A stretch of DNA of 64,000 bases from Alphaproteobacteria bacterium. GTDB lineage: Bacteria; Pseudomonadota; Alphaproteobacteria; UBA8366. A program made the translations under genes and the position numbers. How positions within the stretch are numbered: position 1 is the stretch's first letter; each line of letters opens with the position of its first letter. The stretch lies in contig JAJFJD010000002.1 in assembly GCA_021774335.1 (NCBI GenBank), positions 142,054 through 206,053 of the forward strand. Reading direction: 5' to 3'. Below the pieces are notes generated by a model, which was given only the letters and a program-made list of their open reading frames with translations, had not been told where the DNA came from and did not search any database. This document shows, in pieces, positions 27,823 to 36,436 of this stretch.

Positions 27823-28959
27823 ATGCTTGGTGTTATGAAGAAGCGTGACCGATCGGTGGATGCCGAAGTTTCCCTGCCAGAAAAACTCGACGAGATGATC
27901 GCCGTCTGCGAAAGCATCTGCCAAGGCGATTTCGAGGCCCGGGTTCTTGATATTCCGTCTGAACCAGGGAAGGAACGCGACCTGGCCCTGAAGTTCAACG
28001 AGATGATCGACCGAATAGACAGCTATGTCCGAGAATCGACGGCTTGCCTCCATTATGTCGCGAAAAACCGGCATTTTCGCCGCATCGTGGAAACCGGCAT
28101 GACTGGTAACTTTCTGGTCGCCAGTCGTGCCATCAATCTGGCTGCCGACGGCGTGGCTCAGAAAATGGGCGTGTTCGGAACGCTCGTTGATACCCTCAAC
28201 GAAGAACTTGAAAACTGTGAAAATAGGGCCAATGGCATGGGATTGTCGGCCGATAAGACCCGCGAGCAAGCGGCCAGCGTCGCCTCCGGCGCGGAACAAG
28301 CAATGAACAATACCCAAACCGTGGCTACGGCGGCCGAGGAGTTGAGCTCTTCGATCCAAGAAATTAACCGCCAAGTCGTGCAGTCCTCCGCTATCTCCCG
28401 CGAGGCGGTTGAGGAAAGTGAGAAGACCAGCACGATCGTTGCGGAACTTGCCAGCGCATCGGAAGAGATCGGAATGGTGCTCGAACTGATCAACAACATT
28501 GCCGGCCAGACCAACCTGCTGGCCCTCAACGCTACCATCGAGGCAGCTCGTGCCGGTGAAGCCGGCAAGGGCTTTGCCGTGGTCGCTGCCGAGGTCAAAG
28601 GGCTGGCGATGGAAACGGCCAAGGCGACCGAGAAGATCAGCAGCCAGATTACCGATATCCAAAGCGGCACCCAAAAGGCGGTCGATTCGATAGGCAGCAT
28701 CGGCGGCACGATTCAAAACCTGAACGAAATGTCCACCACCATCGCCTCTGCTGTAGAGGAGCAGGGTGCCGCAACGTCGGAAATTGCTCGGAGTGTGGAG
28801 GAAGCGAGCCGTGGTGTGGCTAGCATCTCCTCGGGCATATCCGAAGTATCGGAAAATGCTAACGACGTTAGTAGCTCAACAAAGGAGATACTAGCCATCA
28901 CTGGTCAATTGTCACAACAGGCCGATAGCCTGCGGGCCGAACTGGCGGTTAAGGAGTAG
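27823..28959 (+). CDS. Soluble methyl-accepting chemotaxis protein
   Basis: A 378-residue chemoreceptor with no signal peptide, membrane helix or periplasmic domain. The first 130 residues are a helical, HAMP-like input region. The signalling domain is a long coiled coil whose hairpin tip is [26 protein letters not shown], given here only by its key part [20 protein letters not shown], the CheA/CheW contact. No C-terminal CheR-binding pentapeptide is visible. It is translated 12 bases after the PAS gene and very likely forms an Aer-like energy or oxygen sensor with it. Confidence 0.94.
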   Translation: MLGVMKKRDRSVDAEVSLPEKLDEMIAVCESICQGDFEARVLDIPSEPGKERDLALKFNEMIDRIDSYVRESTACLHYVAKNRHFRRIVETGMTGNFLVASRAINLAADGVAQKMGVFGTLVDTLNEELENCENRANGMGLSADKTREQAASVASGAEQAMNNTQTVATAAEELSSSIQEINRQVVQSSAISREAVEESEKTSTIVAELASASEEIGMVLELINNIAGQTNLLALNATIEAARAGEAGKGFAVVAAEVKGLAMETAKATEKISSQITDIQSGTQKAVDSIGSIGGTIQNLNEMSTTIASAVEEQGAATSEIARSVEEASRGVASISSGISEVSENANDVSSSTKEILAITGQLSQQADSLRAELAVKE

Positions 28960-28976
28960 CAGCGCCGCCGCTGGGT

Positions 28977-29906
28977 CTATCCGAATGGCTTGGTGGGGGG
29001 CGACTGGAGGCGGCCGAGCCTGATTTCCGTAACCGGAAAAGACTTCGCCTCCGATTTCAGCCAGTCGTGGACGGCGGCTATCTCCGGGCGGTTTTCCATC
29101 CCATCACGGCATACGAACCAGTGGGCGCAATCATACGATGTCCGCAGATCGAATGGCGCGACGAGCGCGCCGGACTTCAGGTCATCATGGGCCAGAACCG
29201 TGTGGCCGAGGATCACGCCTTGCCCATCGATGGCCGCCTGGATGGCCAGGGATGTGTCCATAAATTCGGCGCCCCAATCCAACGCATTCGGATCGATGCC
29301 TGCCGGGTCGATCCACTCTGACCATTCCGTCCCGTAATCCTGCAGGAGTGTCGTTGAGGACAGGTCGGCGGGTGTCTTGAGTTGCTTAGCAAGGGTACGG
29401 GAACACATTGGTGTCAGTTCCTCCGTAAGGAGGATTTCCGAGAAACATCCTTCATATCCGCCGTTCCCGTGACGGATCGCGCAATCGATACCATCCCGTG
29501 CCAAATCGACCACATCAAAGCTGGTATGAACTCGGAGAGAAATTTCCGGGCAGGATTGCGAGAATTTACCGAGACGCGACCCGAGCCATTTATGCGCGAA
29601 ACTTGGTAAGCAGGAGATCGTGACGGCGTTCTTTTTCGCCCGTGGCTGGATCCCAGCCGTGGCGTCGGAAATCAGCCGAAGCGCCTCTCGAACCTCCAGC
29701 GCATATTTTCTGCCCTGACTGGTGAGGCGAAGCTGCTGGTTCAGGCGAACGAACAGCTCAACGCCCAACGATGCCTCCAACACCTTGATTTGTTGGCTTA
29801 CCGCGCCCTGTGTCACGCACAGTTCGTCCGCTGCTTTGGTGAAGCTCAAGTGCCGGGACGCCGCTTCGAAAACTCGCAGTGCTTTAAGAGGGGGGAGCGC
29901 GGGCAT
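28977..29906 (-). CDS. LysR-family transcriptional regulator (GcvA-like)
   Basis: A 309-residue regulator. The N-terminal winged helix (LKALRVFEAASRHLSFTKAA then LCVTQGAVSQQIKVLE) and the GcvA-type spacing of the effector domain (residues 90-295) are clear. A perfect inverted repeat of the T-N11-A type lies 13 bases upstream of its start, as expected for autoregulation and control of the divergent gene at 30062. It may therefore regulate the diiron protein. The effector is unknown. Confidence 0.93.
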   Translation of the reverse strand: MPALPPLKALRVFEAASRHLSFTKAADELCVTQGAVSQQIKVLEASLGVELFVRLNQQLRLTSQGRKYALEVREALRLISDATAGIQPRAKKNAVTISCLPSFAHKWLGSRLGKFSQSCPEISLRVHTSFDVVDLARDGIDCAIRHGNGGYEGCFSEILLTEELTPMCSRTLAKQLKTPADLSSTTLLQDYGTEWSEWIDPAGIDPNALDWGAEFMDTSLAIQAAIDGQGVILGHTVLAHDDLKSGALVAPFDLRTSYDCAHWFVCRDGMENRPEIAAVHDWLKSEAKSFPVTEIRLGRLQSPPTKPFG

Positions 29907-29918
29907 GGGTCGATATTA

Positions 29919-29935
29919 CATTAGATTTACTAATG
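29919..29935. promoter_or_regulatory. Candidate LysR operator
   Basis: CATTAG-ATTTA-CTAATG, a perfect 6-bp inverted repeat with a 5-base spacer, containing the T-N11-A core. It lies between the divergent LysR and diiron-protein genes, close to the LysR start. Confidence 0.55.
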
Positions 29936-30061
29936 CATAAACAGAGAAAGTATGGTTTGTCAGCGCTTTTCGACATAGCCAAGGTAATCAGAACGAATTC
30001 ACTGAAACCGCATCTCAGAGTTCGTTGTTCCTGATTAACCTGCACGCTATGGAGACCGACA

Positions 30062-30994
30062 ATGACCGTAATGACAATCGATCCGACAACCGACCGGTAT
30101 CAACGCTGCATCGACGCGTCCAAGCGGGTCCGCTGGGACATCAATGTGGATGTTATCCGCGGCCGCCGCCTCAACGTTGAAGAAAAGTTCCTGCCCGAGA
30201 GCCTGACGCTGCTGAGCAAGGCGGATTTTCTCTCGGCCGACGATCAGCGATTCCTGAGCCAGATTCAGGGACGTACCTATGCCAACATATTTGGGTTGGT
30301 GGAGCGTTTCATCAACGCCAAGGTCCTTGAACTTTCGCAGGATCATTGGCTGGAGAATCAGACGGCGCTGGAAGCCATGATCCGTTTCAGTGATGAAGAG
30401 TTAAAGCATCAGGAATTGTTTCGGCGGGTCGAGGCCCTGTGTGCCGATGTCATGCCCGAGGGATATCGGTTCGACTGGAATGCGAACGAGGTTGCCGGGC
30501 TTGTGCTGGGAAAATCGACCTGGGCCGTGTTGGCGTTGACCCTCCACATCGAACTCTTCACGCAGGTCCATTACCGCGAGAGTATCGATGGCGATGAGGC
30601 GGTGTCCGCCCTCTATCGGGATGTCTTCAAATATCACTGGATGGAGGAAAGCCAGCACGCTCTGATCGATGAAATGGAATTTCGCCGTATCGATGCCGCC
30701 CTGGCTCCGGAAGAGCGGGAATCCGCCGTCGATGATTTTATCGAGCTCGTCGGTGCTGTAGACGGCATATTGAACGGGCAGGCGAAGACCGACGCGGATT
30801 ACTTCGCGGCGGCGGCCGGGCGAACCGTTTCGGTTGACGAGGCCGCCGCCATTCATCAACACCTGCTAGGCGCCTACCGTTGGCAATACATTCTGTCCGG
30901 CGCGCAGCACCGCCACTTCCAGAAGGTGATGGCCGAGCTTTTGACCGATGCACAGATCCTCCGCATCCAGGCCGCGCTCAGTACGTTGCAATAA
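30062..30994 (+). CDS. Diiron ferritin-like protein (AurF-like oxygenase fold)
   Basis: A 310-residue helical protein with no recognised name. It carries a complete set of possible diiron ligands in AurF order: E81, E113 with H116 (EELKH), E164, and H192, E196, H199 in HWMEESQH, matching the HxxxExxH third-helix motif of p-aminobenzoate N-oxygenase. AurF-like enzymes oxidise arylamines; other members of the fold differ. The C-terminus, residues 215-310, extends the bundle. It is divergent from the LysR gene and 122 bases upstream of an amidase, which could supply an amine substrate (inference). Confidence 0.75.
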   Translation: MTVMTIDPTTDRYQRCIDASKRVRWDINVDVIRGRRLNVEEKFLPESLTLLSKADFLSADDQRFLSQIQGRTYANIFGLVERFINAKVLELSQDHWLENQTALEAMIRFSDEELKHQELFRRVEALCADVMPEGYRFDWNANEVAGLVLGKSTWAVLALTLHIELFTQVHYRESIDGDEAVSALYRDVFKYHWMEESQHALIDEMEFRRIDAALAPEERESAVDDFIELVGAVDGILNGQAKTDADYFAAAAGRTVSVDEAAAIHQHLLGAYRWQYILSGAQHRHFQKVMAELLTDAQILRIQAALSTLQ

Positions 30995-31116
30995 GCCAAG
31001 CAGCCGCTGCGGCGTGTCACGGGATCGCCGCAGCGGCCCTCGGCTTGCTTCCTGGAGAATTTGCATTTGGTCCATTTGCTCCTGACTATAGAAATTCGCC
31101 GACACAGGAGCGTTGC

Positions 31117-32541
31117 ATGACCGACCGTCCACTGCATTACCAAACCATCACCGAACTTGCCGCGATGTTGCGATCCGGCGAGGTCACGCCGACCGGACTG
31201 ACCGAGCACCTGATCGGCCGTATCGAGGCATTGAATGGCCCCCTGAATGCCTTCAACCTCGTGACGGCGGATCGCGCCATGGCCGAAGCGAAGGCCGCCG
31301 AGGGTTTGATGGCATCAGGACATGACCTCGGTCCCTTGCACGGTATTCCTTACGCAGTGAAGGACCTCTACGACATCGTGGGACTGCCGACGACGGCGGG
31401 GTCGCGGACGGTGGACACGGCGGTAAAGACCGAGGAGAGCGAAGTGACGCGGCGGCTCGCGGCGGCAGGCATGATCGTCCTGGGCAAGACCGTCACGGTC
31501 GAATTCGCCAAGGGCATTGTCGGCATCAATCACATTCAGGGCACGCCGCACAATCCGTGGAGTGAGGAACACTGCGTGCCGGGAGGTTCCAGTGCGGGAA
31601 CCGCGGTCGCCGTGGCGAGTGGCCTGGCACCGATGGGGCTCGGCAGCGATACGGGTGGGTCGGTCCGGGCACCCGCGGGCTTATGCGGCACGGTCGGGCT
31701 CAAGACGACCGTCGGCCGGATCAGCCGCTTCGGTATCTTCCCACTCAGTTGGACGCTCGATTCCGCCGGGCTGTTGACCCGCAGCGTCGAGGACGCGGCC
31801 CTCGTTTATCAGATATTGCAGGGCGAGGATGCGCGGGATGACAGCACCGTTGGCATTCGCCCAGAGGACGTGCTCGGCGCGTTGAAGGCAGGGGCCAAGG
31901 GACTGCGCGTCGGAATTCCTCGGGACGTCTTCTTCGACGATCTGGATCCGGAAGTCGAGAAAGCCGTTGGTGTCGCGGCCGACGTATTCCGCGACCTTGG
32001 GGCCACGGTGGAGAACATCGCATATCCCGAGGCTACGGCCGCCGCCGCGATGGCGTCGGTGGTGAATGGAGCCGAGGCGGCGGTCATCCACGAGGAGCGG
32101 ATAAAGACCAGCGTCGATCAAATGGATCCAATCGTCGGCCCGCGCATGATCGGCGATCGCGACCATCTCGCGACCGATTACATCAAGATGCTGCACGCGC
32201 TGAAAACACTCCAGGCGTCGCAGAGGGAGACGCTTCGCGACGTCGATATCGTTCTATCGCCGACGACCCGAATTCCTGCGCTGCCGGTGGCCGCCGTCGA
32301 CGAGTCGCTCGAGATCTACCTGGACTACGCGGCGCAATACATGGCGAACACCAATATCGGCAACCGCCTCGGTCTCTGCGGCCTGTCGGTCCCCTGTGGG
32401 TTCACGTCCAAGGGACTGCCGATTGGATTGCTGATCAACGGTAAGCCATTCGCGGAAGACGTTATCCTTCGGGCCGGCTATGCATTCGAGCAGGCGACCG
32501 ACTGGAAGGACAAACAGCCGGACTTGAGTTGGGCGGCATAG
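31117..32541 (+). CDS. Amidase (amidase-signature family)
   Basis: A 474-residue amidase. Triad Lys in GIPYAVKDLYDIV, Gly/Ser run in PGGSSAGTAVAVA, cis-Ser in SDTGGSVRAPAG. AGGAG lies 7 bases before ATG 31117; an in-frame extension upstream would overlap the diiron gene and is rejected. It is the third amidase-signature gene in 13 kb and differs clearly in sequence from the others, so the three are not recent duplicates. It is probably co-transcribed with the diiron protein gene. Confidence 0.93.
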   Translation: MTDRPLHYQTITELAAMLRSGEVTPTGLTEHLIGRIEALNGPLNAFNLVTADRAMAEAKAAEGLMASGHDLGPLHGIPYAVKDLYDIVGLPTTAGSRTVDTAVKTEESEVTRRLAAAGMIVLGKTVTVEFAKGIVGINHIQGTPHNPWSEEHCVPGGSSAGTAVAVASGLAPMGLGSDTGGSVRAPAGLCGTVGLKTTVGRISRFGIFPLSWTLDSAGLLTRSVEDAALVYQILQGEDARDDSTVGIRPEDVLGALKAGAKGLRVGIPRDVFFDDLDPEVEKAVGVAADVFRDLGATVENIAYPEATAAAAMASVVNGAEAAVIHEERIKTSVDQMDPIVGPRMIGDRDHLATDYIKMLHALKTLQASQRETLRDVDIVLSPTTRIPALPVAAVDESLEIYLDYAAQYMANTNIGNRLGLCGLSVPCGFTSKGLPIGLLINGKPFAEDVILRAGYAFEQATDWKDKQPDLSWAA

Positions 32542-32701
32542 GGCGCTTTCCGGTTTCCGGATGTTTCCAAACCCTTCGACTGTTGCGGATAAGTGAAAAT
32601 TAGGCCAGGATTGCCGCGCTTGGGGGGGCACTACATTACTGACCACGGTTTGGGATGCGCTTATTAGGCGCTGTATTGCCGTGCGGGTATATGGAGTGAA
32701 A

Positions 32702-33406
32702 ATGAAGAAACCAATTGCAGAATTCATAGGCACGTTCACGCTCGTCCTATTTGGTTGCGGCGCTGCCGTGATCGGCGGCATGGCTTCTGGGCCAACCGCT
32801 ATTGACGTCCTCGGAATCTCATTCGCCTTCGGACTTGCTATTGTTGCAATGGCCTATGGGATCGGCCCGGTGTCCGGATGCCATGTCAATCCAGCGGTCA
32901 GCTTTGGCGCGCTCCTGGCGGGTCGCATGTCCGGCGCGGATTTCATCTCGTATGTCATTGCTCAAATCCTTGGCGCACTGGCCGGCGCTGCGGTCCTGTA
33001 TCTCATTTTATCCGGCAAGGCGGCGGGTTGGAGCGGCGGCTTGGGCCAAAACGGATGGGGCACCGGTTATCTCGGCGAATATAACCTTTTGTCAGCTTTC
33101 GTGTTCGAGGCGGTCGCGACCTTCCTGTTCCTTGTCTGCATCCTCGGCGTGACACAGAAGGGTGCACCCGCGCATCTCGCGGGACTTGCGATTGGGTTGA
33201 CCCTGACGGTAATTCACATCGTCGGTATCAACGTAACGGGTGTGTCGGTAAACCCCGCTCGCTCACTGGGGCCGGCCATCGTTGGCTTTGCCACAAACCC
33301 ACAAGCAATAGCGCAGGTCTGGCTGTTCATCTTGGCTCCGCTGATCGGCGCCGGCGTTGCAGGACTGCTCTTTAAGTCCGGATTGTTGGCGGCCGACGAG
33401 GACTGA
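32702..33406 (+). CDS. aqpZ: MIP-family aquaporin (AqpZ-like)
   Basis: A 234-residue channel with six membrane helices and both half-helix motifs: HVNPAVSFGALLAG near residue 60 and SVNPARSLGPAIVG near residue 185. The Arg after the second NPA, the His-rich pore environment (TVIHIVG) and the AqpZ-like length favour a water channel over a glycerol facilitator. GGAG precedes ATG 32702; an in-frame GTG seven codons earlier is less likely. It stands alone. Confidence 0.93.
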   Translation: MKKPIAEFIGTFTLVLFGCGAAVIGGMASGPTAIDVLGISFAFGLAIVAMAYGIGPVSGCHVNPAVSFGALLAGRMSGADFISYVIAQILGALAGAAVLYLILSGKAAGWSGGLGQNGWGTGYLGEYNLLSAFVFEAVATFLFLVCILGVTQKGAPAHLAGLAIGLTLTVIHIVGINVTGVSVNPARSLGPAIVGFATNPQAIAQVWLFILAPLIGAGVAGLLFKSGLLAADED

Positions 33407-33489
33407 TAGCCATGGCCATTGTGGCCCGTGGCTAATCAGCCTGTTTCCCGCCATAGGCGGATTTAGCGTATCGGTTGTTCGAACGGCTG

Positions 33490-33519
33490 AATGTCCGCTT
33501 CCGGCAGGGAGCGGACATT
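33490..33519. repeat. Dispersed inverted repeat, site 1
   Basis: AATGTCCGCTTCC-ggca-GGGAGCGGACATT, a near-perfect 13-bp stem. Related GAGCGGAC-containing elements occur at about 33950, 40222 and 53655, always between genes. Confidence 0.75.
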
Positions 33520-33595
33520 CCAACGCCAGCAATCGACTTCTGCTACTGTGTATTCCACACGTGACGTATCAACGTGCACGACCGGGAGAGCTGAC

Positions 33596-33901
33596 ATGGC
33601 GGCGGCAGACAAGTTGGGTGGTTATGCAACGGGGTTTGGGGAACTGGACGCGAACAAATTGGCTGATAATGTGACTGACGATTTCAAGCTTCTCGATAAG
33701 GACGGAAAGATCTTTGGCAAGGGTGACCTGCCTGGTTATATCGCGGGGCTCAGAAAGCTGGCGGACAAGATGGTAATAACCGATGTCGTGGTCGATGGTG
33801 GCACGGCATGGTGTAAGTGGCAGGTGGGCGACATTGTTGGCGCCGGAATGATCACGTTTGGGGACGAAGGCGTTTCGCGGGAGCAACTGTTTTACGCCTG
33901 A
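33596..33901 (+). CDS. Small NTF2-like/SnoaL-fold protein
   Basis: A 101-residue protein resembling a cone-shaped NTF2-like fold: an N-terminal helical part (ELDANKLADNVTDDFKLLDKD), a middle helix after the GKGDLPGYIAGL loop, and strands (AWCKWQVGDIVGAGMITFG). Such proteins bind small molecules or act as isomerase-like enzymes; no catalytic residues are evident. GGGAGAG precedes ATG 33596. It lies between two copies of the dispersed repeat. Confidence 0.8.
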   Translation: MAAADKLGGYATGFGELDANKLADNVTDDFKLLDKDGKIFGKGDLPGYIAGLRKLADKMVITDVVVDGGTAWCKWQVGDIVGAGMITFGDEGVSREQLFYA

Positions 33902-33949
33902 GTGACAAGCGAGTACGGGGGGTCAGAAAACTGACCGCGTGCCGCCTCT

Positions 33950-33990
33950 CACTTCCGCTTCTGGCTAGGAGCGGACGTCGGTTGGCAGTT
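33950..33990. repeat. Dispersed inverted repeat, site 2
   Basis: TCCGCTTC and GGAGCGGA form an 8-bp stem with one wobble pair, followed by GTCGGTTGGCAGTT. The second half is almost identical to the element at 40222. Confidence 0.65.
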
Positions 33991-34083
33991 GTTCAGCGTA
34001 CTCACCCGACGCATACTTCGTGTTCCATGGTCCACGTCCGTTCGACGTAAGACTGAACAACACCTGAAAATACCGGGAATCCA

Positions 34084-34746
34084 ATGTATCGGGAATATTA
34101 CCCGAGAGCCGAAGAGTGGCTTAATGCCGCCACCCATGGCTTCGGGGCATTGCTTGCCGCCGTCGGGCTGGTGTTCCTTATCATGGAGGCCGACAGTTTG
34201 GGGCGCGCAGGCAGTCTGCCTGCAGTCATTGTATATGGGGCCGCGTTAATTCTGTTGTTCCTGTTCTCGGCTTTGCATCACGCGGCCATACGCCCGCGTC
34301 TCAAGCAGTTGCTTCTCGCACTCGATCACTGCGGGATATATCTGCTCATTGCCGGGACCTACACACCGTTCTGCCTTCTCATGCCACCAGGGCAGATATG
34401 GGTTTCGCTGGCGATCGTGTGGGGATTGGCCCTGGGAGGCATCATCGTCCAGCTGGCAGCGTTCCTTACCGGGCGCAGTGATGATTACGAGCGATTTGCC
34501 TTCATCATGTATTTGGCAATGGGATGGATACCCACGCTGTGGGCGAGCGAGGACGTGTTTGAGGTACTGGCGCCGATGGGATTTGTGCTCTTGGTTGCGG
34601 GTGGGCTCGCCTTCAGTATCGGTGTCCTATTCTATTTGTGGAAGCGGTTGCCGTATGGCCATGCCATTTGGCACTCGTTTGTCATCGCTGGCAGCGGTTT
34701 CCATTTCTTTTCGATTTTTTACTATGTGATTCCCAAGACAATCTGA
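34084..34746 (+). CDS. Hemolysin III family membrane protein (PAQR-type)
   Basis: A 220-residue protein with seven membrane segments. The diagnostic residues of the hemolysin III/adiponectin-receptor fold are present: HGFGALLA at the N-terminus, SALHH in the second segment, the LDHCGIYLLIAGTYTP core, and a final WHSFVIAGSGFHF with two His that could hold zinc. Bacterial homologues have been linked to membrane lipid homeostasis; the hemolysin name is historical. It is single and not in an operon. Confidence 0.92.
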   Translation: MYREYYPRAEEWLNAATHGFGALLAAVGLVFLIMEADSLGRAGSLPAVIVYGAALILLFLFSALHHAAIRPRLKQLLLALDHCGIYLLIAGTYTPFCLLMPPGQIWVSLAIVWGLALGGIIVQLAAFLTGRSDDYERFAFIMYLAMGWIPTLWASEDVFEVLAPMGFVLLVAGGLAFSIGVLFYLWKRLPYGHAIWHSFVIAGSGFHFFSIFYYVIPKTI

Positions 34747-34856
34747 ACAAGTTGAGTCCGGTTTCGGCTCGAATTGGCGGGATGCCCGGGCTTAATTGTG
34801 TTTGGCGTTCGGTTGGTCGTGCATATTCCCTAAAGTCAGCCATCTGATGGCCGCTC

Positions 34857-35552
34857 TCAATTGCCGGGAAATTGTTTGCCGTTATCCAAACGAGCCTTGC
34901 GGTTGTGTGTAAAAGGCAGCGTCAGCGAGCCGGGTGAAATTCCGTGGGCGTGCGCCCAAATCGCGGCCTGCGTGCGGTTGCTGACCTTGATCTTCCGCAG
35001 CACACTTTTGACATGCACCTTAATCGTCCCCTCTGTGATGTTGAGGCGACGAGCGATCAGTTTGTTCGATTCTCCCCGCAGGAGACCTTGCACTGTTTCG
35101 ATTTCCCGGTCGGATAAATCGGCAGCTTTACCGCCGTTAACGCGCGCCGGATTCCAATCGGCATCATCGTGCTGCAATAGCGTGGCGAGACCGGTTGGCA
35201 AAACGGTTTCGCCCAGTACTACAAGCTGCAACGATTCGAGCAAGGCTTCAGACGATATATCTCTGGTGAGGAATCCGTTGACACCGGCACCCAGGCACGC
35301 GGCCAACGTCGCCATGCAGACTTTCTCGCTCAGGATTACGACTAAGGTATCGGGATAGATCTCTTTCAACCGTTCTACCGTACGCTGGACAGCAGGAGCG
35401 TCAGTCGGAATTTCCATCAATGTAATTTCAGGGTTGAGCACGGTGCCCGGATCGATCGTGGCAATATCCGAGCCTTCACCGATTACGTTGAATGGCGACA
35501 CGTCGAAAATATTCCTGAGTCCCGCGCGACACAATCCATCGGGACCTACCAA
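34857..35552 (-). CDS. LuxR/NarL-type regulator with degenerate receiver domain
   Basis: About 231 residues from a TTG at 35552. The receiver-like part (residues 1-120) lacks the acidic pair (VGPDG in place of DD), has E47 in LMEIP where the phospho-acceptor Asp is expected, and Arg in LTRD where the conserved Lys should be. The C-terminal helix-turn-helix, LSDREIETVQGLLRGESNK then TIKVHVKSVLRKI, is intact. The reading frame stays open upstream and encodes what looks like the first beta-strand (STILLVG), but has no ATG or GTG before a stop, so the true start is unsettled. It probably acts without phosphorylation. Confidence 0.85.
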   Translation of the reverse strand: MVGPDGLCRAGLRNIFDVSPFNVIGEGSDIATIDPGTVLNPEITLMEIPTDAPAVQRTVERLKEIYPDTLVVILSEKVCMATLAACLGAGVNGFLTRDISSEALLESLQLVVLGETVLPTGLATLLQHDDADWNPARVNGGKAADLSDREIETVQGLLRGESNKLIARRLNITEGTIKVHVKSVLRKIKVSNRTQAAIWAHAHGISPGSLTLPFTHNRKARLDNGKQFPGN

Positions 35553-35721
35553 CAGTATTGTGGACGGCCGAATTATTGGGTTTTCAATAGGCGGACCGGA
35601 ATAGCGATCGCCATTTGGTTCGATGTAGGATTGGAGTTTAGCGTCGATTGCTGATCATCCTTTTAATTCCGGCTCGCACTTTGGCTTCGGCGCTGAATGC
35701 TTCACAGCTCGAAATCCCATT

Positions 35722-35769
35722 TCATCGGCGCCTGAACGTTATTGACCGCGTGCTCGTGTGTACCGTCAT
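35722..35769 (-). pseudogene. Truncated copy of the 126-residue hflK-upstream gene (15 codons)
   Basis: Begins ATGACGGTACACACGAGCAC and encodes MTVHTSTRSITFRRR before a stop, matching the first 14 residues of the gene at 39247-39627 (MTIRTSTRSVTFRR). Similarity ends there, so this is the 5' end carried along by the cassette duplication. It lies 78 bases after the tiny-protein stop, as in the intact copy. Confidence 0.75.
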
Positions 35770-35815
35770 TGCGGGCCCCCACGTTTTGACTTTGACGTAC
35801 TCAAAGTGCGGCGAA

Positions 35816-35837
35816 GGAGAGGACCGATGCCCTCTCC
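35816..35837 (-). other. Conserved stem-loop after the 49-residue gene
   Basis: GGAGAGG-accgatgc-CCTCTCC, a perfect 7-bp stem 11 bases after the stop. The same place in copy B holds a longer stem. There is no T-run, so it may be an mRNA-stabilising or attenuation element. Confidence 0.6.
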
Positions 35838-35847
35838 GTTCCGATAT

Positions 35848-35997
35848 CTAGGACGTTTTCTTGGGCGCAGCTTTGGCCGGAGCCGCATTAGACTCTGTGG
35901 CCGCCTGATTTGAATCCGGCGCGGTCTTCTTGGATTTGTCGTCGGGAGCGTCTTTGCTGGAAGCCCACTTTGAGCCAAAAATATTTTTAAAGGCCAT
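35848..35997 (-). CDS. Tiny Lys/Ala/Pro-rich protein, copy A (49 aa)
   Basis: Unknown function. Starts MAFKNIFGSKWASSKDAPDD and ends APKKTS. The N-terminal FKNIFGS is a short amphipathic segment; the rest is charged and probably disordered, with no membrane helix or cysteine. It aligns over its whole length with the 45-residue copy B, sharing FKNIFGS, KDAP-DKSK, AP, NQ, P-AK-AP-KTS and the same TAG stop; the differences in length are in multiples of three. That pattern argues it is translated. Ribosome site is weak (GAAAGA). It is downstream of the hflKC operon. Confidence 0.7.
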   Translation of the reverse strand: MAFKNIFGSKWASSKDAPDDKSKKTAPDSNQAATESNAAPAKAAPKKTS

Positions 35998-36041
35998 ATG
36001 AAAAATCTTTCAATATTTCAGAAAATATTTCCTGACTATGT

Positions 36042-36070
36042 AAATATGGTGATATTTAAGTAATTTGCAA
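36042..36070 (-). promoter_or_regulatory. Promoter-like pair upstream of copy A
   Basis: On the minus strand, TTGCAA, 17 bases, then ATATTT. The same pair, spacing and neighbouring bases occur in copy B. The surrounding 200 bases are strongly AT-rich. Confidence 0.45.
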
Positions 36071-36436
36071 TATTATATAAGATTTTTTATTTTTATATAC
36101 TTGGAAGTAATAAATTTTATATATTGATTATATATTATTATTTTCCATTATTTAAATGAAGTGCCGTATTTTTTGAATATAACCCAAGTATTTATGGCTG
36201 CCTATGTTCGAATGCGATGCGCCGTAAATGAAGGGTACCATCACGCGCCGGATTTAACCCTCGGACGAAAATATCCAGCACCGGCACGGGTTGGTGTGCG
36301 GAGCCTGGTTACGTAAGAAGGGGACGTAGCTTCTGATTTAGATCCGAAGGGGGCAGACCTAGGGGCAGATCGAAGGTTGTGGCGGTGCGGTGTTGCCCGG
36401 CAACGGCGCGGGGGCCGAAGATCATGGGATCGGCTA

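Larger units (their letters stand above)
35722..36290 (-). repeat. HflKC-flanking cassette, copy A (direct repeat with copy B)
   Basis: About 500-550 bases resembling 39580-40110 in the same orientation. In reading order on the minus strand it holds an AT-rich leader, a promoter-like pair, the 49-residue protein, a stem-loop and the truncated 15-codon gene. The AT-rich stretch 36000-36180 stands out from the GC-rich flanks. Identity is moderate, with gaps of 12 and 3 bases inside the coding part, so the duplication is not recent. Confidence 0.8.
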
